DNA of 11,079 bases from an uncultured Prevotella sp. (GTDB taxonomy: Bacteria > Bacteroidota > Bacteroidia > Bacteroidales > Bacteroidaceae), in the NCBI GenBank assembly GCA_934219025.1, contig CAKQDG010000078.1:1-11079 (forward strand), in the 5' to 3' direction. The notes under the pieces are model-generated. The model searched no databases, had not been told where the DNA came from, and saw nothing but the letters and a program-made list of their open reading frames with translations. The position numbers were made by a program, and so were the translations under genes. Below, one piece after another: positions 5,511 to 11,079 of this stretch (positions are counted from its first letter, which is position 1; each line of letters opens with the position of its first letter).

Positions 5511-7931
5511 ATGACAGGATTCTTAAAATATAAAAGGCTGTTTGTCGGCATGGCTCTTTCTGCCGTATGCGGAATGATGCCATACAGCGCCGCAGCACAG
5601 AGGTATCTCACCGAGGACTTCAACAGCTACTCCGCCGGCGACCTCTACCAGCAGGGACCATGGGTGAAATATGGTGCGGGGACAAGCGAGAACACGATGA
5701 ATGTGGTGGAGGGTAGCCTCACCTACGACGGATACTCCGACAACGCCACAGGCTACAGCGTGAGGATGGCAAACCTCAGCAACTGCTACTCCTTCCAGTC
5801 GCCGCTCGACAAGACTATGATTTCAAACGGGGCAGTATATGCAAGCGCACTCGTAAAGGTGGAGAAGGCTGGAGACGGCAAGCCTTTCATGAGATTTCTA
5901 AGGAGCAAGTCGGGTGACGGAAAAATCAATGACGGCGACTATGGCTTCTCTGTTGGCTTCGTGTCAACAACGGCTTCTGAAACGGAAGGAAAGTTCCGCT
6001 TCGGAGTGGGAAAGACAAGGCTTGCCGACTTGGCAAACACAAGCGAGGAGTATGACCTTAACAAGACTTACCTCGTAGTGATAAAATACGAGTTTGTAGA
6101 GGGTGACGCCAACGACGTGGTGTCGCTATGGGTAAATCCTACCGATTTCAACGAAGAACCTGCCGCTCTTGCAGATACTAAGTCGGCAGGAATCACTTCG
6201 CAGGACCTTCCTGAGATTTCTGCCATCGCCCTGTCGAGAAACTCATCCAAGAGAGAACAGGAATACAACGACATGGATATCGACGGCATACACGTTGCCG
6301 GTTCATGGAAAGACCTGTTCACAAACGCAACGACACCGACTTCCGGACCACTGCAGCTCGACAACAGGAACATTGTGGTGGTTGAGAACTTTACAAATAC
6401 GGGCTGCGGACCATGTGCCAAATTCGCCCCAGTGCTCGACAGAGTGGTTAACGAACGCCTCGGCGATGTAATTTGCCTGAAATACCACGGTGTTTACCCT
6501 GACCCCGACGACCCATTCTATCTGGCAGAGAAGGACAACCTCGACAAGCGCATCGCATTCTATGGTGTGAACTCTTATCCTACTTTCATCGTGAACGGAA
6601 CACAGTTAAACTACTCGCTCAGTACTTCCCTACTCAACAGTATCTTCACCGGTGCCGCAAGCATTGACATGAAATACGACATCAAGATAAGCAGCAGCGT
6701 GGCAGACCACACGCTGACGGTTGACGGAAACGTGTCGTCGCCCACAGATGTGGAGGATGCATCCAACCTCAGACTGTTCGTGGCTGCTATCGAAGAGTAT
6801 TATAAGGCTCCGACGGCTTTCTCCAACGGCGAGAAGGAAATGGAATACGTGGTGAAGCGCATCATGCCCGACGGCGACGGTGCTGCCTTCGCACAGAGCA
6901 TGGAGAAGGACAAGGCTTACGACTTCAGCTATTCGTGCGACCTGAACTCGTTCTACAATGAGGACGAACTCGGAGTGGTGGCTTTCGTACAGGACATTTC
7001 CACGAAGCAAATCGTTGCCTCTGCATATATACCGAAGAAGGCTGTGGCTGCCGACTACGCCAATCTTATCAGCGTGGGCGACACACCTGACTTTATCTGT
7101 ACGCCTGACTTCTACGGCAACGTGACCTTCCGCAACGACGGGGACAACGCTCTGACAAGTGCAAAGCTTAACGTGGAGGTGAATGGCGTGGCTCATACTT
7201 ACGACTGGACAGGCAATCTGAAGAGACTCGAAAAGGTAACGCTGCCGCTTGAGGACATTCGCGACTTCTCCCTGTCTACCGACGGTTCGAAGAATACTTC
7301 CAAGGTATGGCTCTCCGAGATTAACGGCACTACTGCCGAAAGTAATGCCGTAACCGTGAACTTCAGCAACTCTATGCAGGCGAAGGGTGCCGTGCGAATG
7401 GATATCTATACCGACAAGAAGCCGGAGGAGACTACATGGAAGGTGTTCAACTCTGCAGGCGACGTGGTGCAACAGGGAGGTCCGTATACCGAGGCACGCC
7501 ATAAATACAAGGAAACTTTCAATCTGAAGACCGACGACTGTTACTCGCTCGTAATCTACGATGCCGGAGGCGACGGCATCAGCAGTACGGCATACGGCAA
7601 CGGATACTACCAGATTTACCAACTCAGCAGGGGCGAGAACGGTGACCAGGTGGCTACGAAGCTCACTCAAGGTACATTCGGGAACGCTGAGTGCGACATC
7701 GCCTTCAACCTGAAGGATGCCGACAGCACCTTGGGAATTGACGACGTGAAGGCTGCAAACGACAAGAGCTCGCGTATCTCCATCTTCGACGAGAGCGGCA
7801 GACTGCTGCTGCAGACCACTGTGGGCAAGCTCACGGATGCCGACATGATGTCGGTGGGAAGCGGAGCGAAAATCGTGAAGATCAACGACGGCAAGCACAC
7901 CTACGTGAACAAGTATGTTATAAATAGATAA
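5511..7931 (+). CDS. Omp28-like exported protein with CGPC thioredoxin-like domain
   Basis: 806-residue predicted exported protein. Residues 1-29 form a signal peptide (FLKYKR, hydrophobic core, SAAA before Q30). Residues about 31-265 look like a concanavalin/LamG-type beta-sandwich (LTEDFNSYSAGDLYQQGPW onward). Residues about 285-375 are thioredoxin-like: VVVENFTNTGCGPC places the CGPC redox site at 299-302, and SYPTF supplies the expected cis-proline at 357. This arrangement resembles the Bacteroidota 'Omp28-related outer membrane protein' group. Residues 641-741 hold a further beta domain with CYSLVIYDAGGDGISS, a DxxGDGI pattern seen in other large secreted Bacteroidota proteins. After GIDDV (742-746) the last 60 residues resemble a divergent T9SS sorting domain. 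AAAAGG lies about 10 bases before the ATG at 5511. A disulfide or redox role at the cell surface is inferred. Confidence 0.85.
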   Translation: MTGFLKYKRLFVGMALSAVCGMMPYSAAAQRYLTEDFNSYSAGDLYQQGPWVKYGAGTSENTMNVVEGSLTYDGYSDNATGYSVRMANLSNCYSFQSPLDKTMISNGAVYASALVKVEKAGDGKPFMRFLRSKSGDGKINDGDYGFSVGFVSTTASETEGKFRFGVGKTRLADLANTSEEYDLNKTYLVVIKYEFVEGDANDVVSLWVNPTDFNEEPAALADTKSAGITSQDLPEISAIALSRNSSKREQEYNDMDIDGIHVAGSWKDLFTNATTPTSGPLQLDNRNIVVVENFTNTGCGPCAKFAPVLDRVVNERLGDVICLKYHGVYPDPDDPFYLAEKDNLDKRIAFYGVNSYPTFIVNGTQLNYSLSTSLLNSIFTGAASIDMKYDIKISSSVADHTLTVDGNVSSPTDVEDASNLRLFVAAIEEYYKAPTAFSNGEKEMEYVVKRIMPDGDGAAFAQSMEKDKAYDFSYSCDLNSFYNEDELGVVAFVQDISTKQIVASAYIPKKAVAADYANLISVGDTPDFICTPDFYGNVTFRNDGDNALTSAKLNVEVNGVAHTYDWTGNLKRLEKVTLPLEDIRDFSLSTDGSKNTSKVWLSEINGTTAESNAVTVNFSNSMQAKGAVRMDIYTDKKPEETTWKVFNSAGDVVQQGGPYTEARHKYKETFNLKTDDCYSLVIYDAGGDGISSTAYGNGYYQIYQLSRGENGDQVATKLTQGTFGNAECDIAFNLKDADSTLGIDDVKAANDKSSRISIFDESGRLLLQTTVGKLTDADMMSVGSGAKIVKINDGKHTYVNKYVINR

Positions 7932-7953
7932 TACGACTAATAGTGGCACAAAA

Positions 7954-8010
7954 GGTGCAGCGACCAAGCACCTTTGGTGCAGCGACCAAGCACCCTTGGT
8001 GCAGCGACCA
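7954..8010. repeat. 22-bp tandem repeat, about 2.6 copies, hairpin-forming
   Basis: The unit is GGTGCAGCGACCAAGCACC plus a three-base T-rich spacer. Copies lie at 7954-7975 (spacer TTT) and 7976-7997 (spacer CTT), with a partial copy at 7998-8010 ending ACCA. GGTGC and GCACC are complementary, so the RNA could fold within a unit or across junctions (GCACC-TTT-GGTGC). It lies in the 3' region of the 5511 gene, between its stop codon and the terminator. There are no unique spacers, so it is not a CRISPR array. Confidence 0.85.
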
Positions 8011-8052
8011 TACAACACAAGCGTTTGGCCGCAATACTCCAGCTGTAAATAA

Positions 8053-8091
8053 AGCCCGGACTGCTTTCGACAAGCAATCCGGGCTATTTTT
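8053..8091. terminator. Strong, probably bidirectional terminator between convergent genes
   Basis: AGCCCGGA (8053-8060) pairs with TCCGGGCT (8078-8085). An inner GCTT/AAGC stem (8063-8066 with 8072-8075) caps it after a two-base mismatch. ATTTTTAT follows on the plus strand and TTTATTT on the minus strand. It can serve both the gene ending at 7931 and the minus-strand gene ending at 8132. Confidence 0.85.
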
Positions 8092-8131
8092 ATATTTCTA
8101 CGTTGCCTAATGGCTGTTTTTTCCCTTTAGA

Positions 8132-9388
8132 TTATCTCTTCATAAGGATTACAGGAACAGTGGTATCGCCCATTATCCTTGAATGTAGCGCCGCATTCAA
8201 ATCGGCACAAGCAATACCTTTGACACTTGTCTTTACTGCAGTTTTGGCCGAATAGCTTGCATCGCTCTCCGACTGGTCCGCTATCGCACTGGCATTGCCC
8301 GTGTAGTTCATCACCACCGTATATCCCTGCGGCGTCAACCAGTTGCAGTTGAAAGACAGCTCACCGAGATTGTTCGTTACTGTTACCGTTCCGCCGCAGA
8401 ACATGCCGTATGCCTTGGCATATCCCTCGTCGTCGAGTTCCTCATAATAGGAGCCCATTGGCAGGGTACCGTAGGATGTCTCATACATCGTTCCGCCGAT
8501 AAACTTTCCTGCCTCGTATTTTGCTCCACTCACGGGCATCACCACATCGTAGGTGCCAGCAATAGTACTGATATCCATCGGCACGGCATAGGGAGTGAGA
8601 AGCACGAGGTTAAGCAGTCCGCCGGCACCCGAAACGAATCCCTCGTCGTCGATAGCGCAATTGTAGAAAGCGATGCTGTAGTCGCAGTATTTGTCTGTGG
8701 CGCGCACATATCTGCCGCTCATTGCCGCAGGCACAAAGTTTACGTCAGACGTTATATAGTCGTAGCCGGTATTCTTGTCCTTGTTGACAAAATCAAGTTT
8801 TCCGTCGTAAACGAAGCGTATGGGACCGCACTCGTCGAGTTCTCCGTTCATTTCCAAACGATATGTACCGTCGCCCCGGTTCTCCACGTCCAGCGTACAT
8901 ACCTTTAGCGAATCGAGGAATCCGTCAACCTTTCCGGCAGCATTCACCGTGTTGGTTTCTATATAAACGCTCTGCTTTCCAAAGACGCCGCGTTCATTCG
9001 GGTTGCCGGTCAACGGGTACGTGCCCGTCTCCAGTGCGGCATTGTCGGAATCGGCAGAAGGCTTTGCCATCACAGTAAGCCGGATGTCGTGCCGGTTTAT
9101 CTCCGTGGGCAGTCCGCCGGTGGTCAGTTCTCCATCGCAGAGGTGTATCATGTACATTCCCAGTTCGCTCGAGACTGCCCCGTAGTAGAGGTTGTAGCTG
9201 TTGGTTGCTGCCACGTCAGCGTAGAGCTGACTGTTGTCTTTACTGAAGGTTATCTTGTCCACGTCACCACACGGGACGGTCTTCAACTCACCCGACTTCA
9301 TGTGGATGTTCATCATCCACCCGTTTTGGGCAAATGTCGCCGATGCCACACTCAATGACGCAACGGCGGTTAAAAAAAATTTCTTCAT
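8132..9388 (-). CDS. Exported protein with two tandem beta-rich modules, function unknown
   Basis: 418-residue predicted exported protein with a clear signal peptide (MKKFFLTAVASLSVASATFA, cleaved before Q21). Next comes a segment typical of many Bacteroidota surface proteins, MNIHMKSGELKTVPCGDVDKITF (26-48 approximately), of the form 'kdG....ipv.dVDkItF'. The rest appears to be two related modules, about 62-200 and 225-364. They share an xGTYpl/xGTYDV strand followed by a glycine-containing FG..s.Y motif (119-145 against 275-304) and a closing 'v.n.g....f......G..i.f.Y.G' stretch (167-196 against 335-364). The tail after 365 is Ser/Ala-rich and has no good T9SS sorting domain. I do not recognise a function. 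A substrate-binding or adhesion role would be a guess. The start at 9388 is supported by the signal peptide and the promoter about 50 bases upstream. Confidence 0.82.
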   Translation of the reverse strand: MKKFFLTAVASLSVASATFAQNGWMMNIHMKSGELKTVPCGDVDKITFSKDNSQLYADVAATNSYNLYYGAVSSELGMYMIHLCDGELTTGGLPTEINRHDIRLTVMAKPSADSDNAALETGTYPLTGNPNERGVFGKQSVYIETNTVNAAGKVDGFLDSLKVCTLDVENRGDGTYRLEMNGELDECGPIRFVYDGKLDFVNKDKNTGYDYITSDVNFVPAAMSGRYVRATDKYCDYSIAFYNCAIDDEGFVSGAGGLLNLVLLTPYAVPMDISTIAGTYDVVMPVSGAKYEAGKFIGGTMYETSYGTLPMGSYYEELDDEGYAKAYGMFCGGTVTVTNNLGELSFNCNWLTPQGYTVVMNYTGNASAIADQSESDASYSAKTAVKTSVKGIACADLNAALHSRIMGDTTVPVILMKR

Positions 9389-9435
9389 GTCTACTCGTTT
9401 TATCGTTTACTTTATCTTACTATTGTTTTTAAATG

Positions 9436-9468
9436 CAAAAATATCAATAAAACGCCAATATCATGAAA
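9436..9468 (-). promoter_or_regulatory. Promoter of the two-module exported protein gene
   Basis: On the minus strand TATTTTTG (9443 to 9436) matches the TAnnTTTG -7 box. TTTC (9468 to 9465) lies 21 bases upstream as an imperfect -33 box, the same arrangement as at the regulator gene. The predicted start is near 9429, giving a leader of about 40 bases. Confidence 0.5.
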
Positions 9469-9499
9469 TGCAGCTGAACTTTCTGACACACTTTATATT

Positions 9500-9515
9500 A
9501 CAATTCATGAATTGT
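9500..9515. promoter_or_regulatory. Perfect 16-bp palindrome, candidate operator
   Basis: ACAATTCATGAATTGT is a perfect palindrome. It lies about 32 bases upstream of the predicted -33 box of the 9388 gene and just beyond the terminator of the following gene. The position suits a dimeric activator or repressor site. No regulator is assigned. Confidence 0.4.
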
Positions 9516-9527
9516 TCGCAGATATAC

Positions 9528-9563
9528 AAAAAAAACTGCCACTTTCTCACGAAAGCGACAGTT
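9528..9563 (-). terminator. Strong intrinsic terminator of the beta-helix protein gene
   Basis: On the minus strand AACTGTCGCTTTC (9563 to 9551) pairs along all 13 bases with GAAAGTGGCAGTT (9546 to 9534), allowing two G-U pairs. The loop is GTGA, a GNRA-type tetraloop, and the stem runs directly into a T tract. It is about 100 bases after the stop codon of the 9662 gene. Confidence 0.9.
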
Positions 9564-9574
9564 CAGCAATCATT

Positions 9575-9597
9575 GGTAAAACAAATAAAGTTTTACC
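9575..9597 (-). repeat. Perfect 8-bp hairpin in the 3' leader to the terminator
   Basis: GGTAAAAC (9575-9582) and GTTTTACC (9590-9597) are perfect inverted repeats around a 7-base AT-rich loop. They lie in the predicted 3' untranslated region of the beta-helix gene, between its stop codon and the terminator. Possible roles are mRNA end protection or a protein site. Confidence 0.5.
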
Positions 9598-9661
9598 TGA
9601 CATACCAACATTATCCAATCAATATTTTTCCGTAAATTATATAGTTATGAAAAAACATTCT

Positions 9662-11079
9662 TTACCATGGCCGTCCGCCACCGCCACCCGAAGATCCGGT
9701 GAGAACTGCCGTTACTTTTAATGATGACGTACCACTTGTAATTGTGTAACCACTTCCTGACGATAAATTTTCGCAACTTATCAAAATTGAGCTGCCACTG
9801 CCGCCCCAGCCGCCGCCACCGGGTGCTGCACTGATGCGCGGACCACCGCCTGAAGATGATGCGGAATAGTTCTCCGGCACGGTAAACGTGGCGAGTACCG
9901 TATCACCGTCTTTCAGCGTTATCTCCTGATTTGCCGTTACGCTCATGCTGCCGCTGACATACGGCTGGGTTGATTCCGATGTGCTCGGCACGGAGTTTCC
10001 GCCGCCCACGGCGAGAAGTGTTCCGCCAGTGAAGATTACGCTATACCCTTCCTCCTCGTTGGCGTCTATGCCACATTCCGGCGATGTAGTTCCGAAGGCA
10101 CGTATCGTTCCGCCCTGGATATACATGTTGCCGTTGGAGTCGAGTCCGTCGTTGTTTGTTGCCACCACCGTGATGTCGCCACCTTTTATATACATGTGGC
10201 TCGATGAGTTAATGGCATCGTCGTATGTATAGCAGTTTACCGTTCCGTCGTTGATGGTGAGCACTGCCTTGCTCTCTATTCCCTCGGCACCGTTTCCTTT
10301 CGTCGTAACGTTTATCGTTCCGCCGTTTATCGTCACGTTGCCGTCTGCCTTCATTCCCTTGGAGGAAGATTTCTGGTCGCTGGTCAGACGGTCGGTATTG
10401 CCCGTATAGTTGGTGTATTCCGTACCGTTCACGTAGGCATACATTCCTCCTGTGGTATTCACCGTGATGTCGCCGCCGTTAATGATGAGCTCCGCATCAC
10501 AGCTTATTCCCTTGCCGCCGCTTCCGCTGCTCGCGAGCGAGAGCGTTCCGCCGTCAATCTGCACATTGCCGTCGGCACTGATACAGGTAGATGCCTTTGT
10601 CTTTGCAGCATCCGTGTCCAACTTTCCGCCACCGCTTGTCGTAACGGTCAGGTCGCCGGCAGTAACGAGCACATTGCCGTCTGCCTTCAGTCCTTTCGTG
10701 GCAGTGCCGCTAACGGCGATATTCAGCGTTCCGCCGCTTATCGTTATCGAGCCGGTATCTTCCGCCTCGCGCAGTGTTTCGTCTTCCTCTTTATATGCCG
10801 TCTGCACTCCGTCGTCGGCTACGCCCGAGATATTCAGCGTTCCGCTTTCCATAAGGAAATACTGGTTGCAGTTCACTCCGTCTTTCACCGCCGAAAGTAC
10901 GTTCACCGTTGCGCTTTTCAGCGTCACGTATTCCTTGGCATAAATGGCATGGGCTGTATTGCCATAGACGTTGAGCGTTCCCTTGCCTTTCAGTTCCAGA
11001 TGTCCCTTGCATACGATACATCCCTTTTGTGTGCCGGAGAGACAGTCGGCAAGCGTATTCTCCGTGTCCTTCTTCACGC
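9662..11079 (-). CDS. Cthe_2159-type beta-helix carbohydrate-binding protein, 5' end missing
   Basis: About 470 C-terminal residues are visible. The frame runs off the window edge, so the true start and any signal peptide lie beyond it; the GTG at 11077 is not a credible start. The sequence consists of at least eight irregular coils of a parallel beta-helix, each with a variation on 'kGi.adgnv.InGGtinv.t.g', for example KGMKADGNVTINGGTINVTT and DGLDSNGNMYIQGGTI. This pattern matches the Cthe_2159 / DUF4353 carbohydrate-binding family, whose founding member binds cellulose and pectic polysaccharides and resembles polysaccharide lyases. After the coils come a strand-rich segment and a glycine-rich region (SSSGGGPRISAAPGGGGWGG) that ends in GGGGGRPW. 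There is no T9SS domain. An exported, envelope-associated polysaccharide-binding role is the likely reading. A 13-bp terminator stem follows. Confidence 0.85.
   Translation of the reverse strand, partial: VKKDTENTLADCLSGTQKGCIVCKGHLELKGKGTLNVYGNTAHAIYAKEYVTLKSATVNVLSAVKDGVNCNQYFLMESGTLNISGVADDGVQTAYKEEDETLREAEDTGSITISGGTLNIAVSGTATKGLKADGNVLVTAGDLTVTTSGGGKLDTDAAKTKASTCISADGNVQIDGGTLSLASSGSGGKGISCDAELIINGGDITVNTTGGMYAYVNGTEYTNYTGNTDRLTSDQKSSSKGMKADGNVTINGGTINVTTKGNGAEGIESKAVLTINDGTVNCYTYDDAINSSSHMYIKGGDITVVATNNDGLDSNGNMYIQGGTIRAFGTTSPECGIDANEEEGYSVIFTGGTLLAVGGGNSVPSTSESTQPYVSGSMSVTANQEITLKDGDTVLATFTVPENYSASSSGGGPRISAAPGGGGWGGSGSSILISCENLSSGSGYTITSGTSSLKVTAVLTGSSGGGGGRPW

Noticed and set aside
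7954..8010. Possible CRISPR-like repeats.
   Set aside because: The units abut with only a three-base spacer and have no unique spacers or cas genes nearby.
6630..8018. A 462-codon open frame on the minus strand.
   Set aside because: It lies antisense to the well-supported Omp28-like gene, has no signal or domain pattern, starts inside the tandem repeat, and its His/Val/Leu-rich composition is typical of antisense frames.
9646..9721. A plus-strand ATG followed by AAAAAACATTC, resembling a signal-peptide start.
   Set aside because: It encodes only about 24 codons before a stop and overlaps the end of the beta-helix gene in antisense. No hydrophobic core follows.
10452..10943. A 163-codon plus-strand open frame rich in Pro, Ser and Val.
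   Set aside because: It is antisense to the beta-helix repeats. Its periodic composition is explained by the repeated coding pattern on the other strand.

Overview
The window looks like chromosomal DNA from a Bacteroidales bacterium, most likely Prevotella or a close relative. The support is indirect but consistent. Coding DNA is of moderate GC and the gaps are AT-rich. The promoters fit the Bacteroidota pattern (a TAnnTTTG -7 box with TTTG or TTTC about 18-23 bases upstream) rather than -35/-10 boxes. The exported proteins end in type IX secretion (T9SS) sorting domains or carry other Bacteroidota surface modules. No rRNA, tRNA, transposase, integrase or CRISPR array was seen.

Layout. (1) 93-1307 (+) encodes a DUF4143-type AAA+ ATPase, whose promoter is bracketed by a perfect 12-bp inverted repeat. 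(2) 1311-2873 (-) converges on it with only 3 bp between the stop codons. It encodes a predicted membrane-anchored regulator with periplasmic TPRs, one transmembrane helix and a cytoplasmic AraC-type DNA-binding domain. (3) 2874-3266 is a 393-bp divergent intergenic region with a promoter for each neighbour, recurring GAAATGTAAC motifs and an orphan minus-strand terminator. (4) 3267-5354 (+) encodes a large exported protein with seven propeller-like repeats, a jelly-roll-like domain and a T9SS C-terminal domain. (5) 5511-7931 (+) encodes an exported Omp28-like multidomain protein with a CGPC thioredoxin-like centre. (6) 7932-8131 holds a short 22-bp tandem repeat and a strong, probably bidirectional terminator. 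(7) 8132-9388 (-) encodes an exported protein with two copies of a beta-rich module. (8) 9389-9661 holds a promoter, a 16-bp palindrome, a hairpin and a strong terminator. (9) 9662 to the window end (-) is the 3' part of a beta-helix carbohydrate-binding protein of the Cthe_2159 family; its start lies beyond the window.

How it fits together. Four of the six genes encode exported or surface proteins. The membrane-spanning regulator is divergent from the first of them, so it may sense an envelope signal and control it. That link is inference from gene order and shared intergenic motifs. Nothing here clearly forms a dedicated multi-gene defence or metabolic system. The most noteworthy items are the promoter-flanking inverted repeat at the ATPase gene, the trans-membrane TPR-AraC architecture, and the unusual surface-protein domain combinations.
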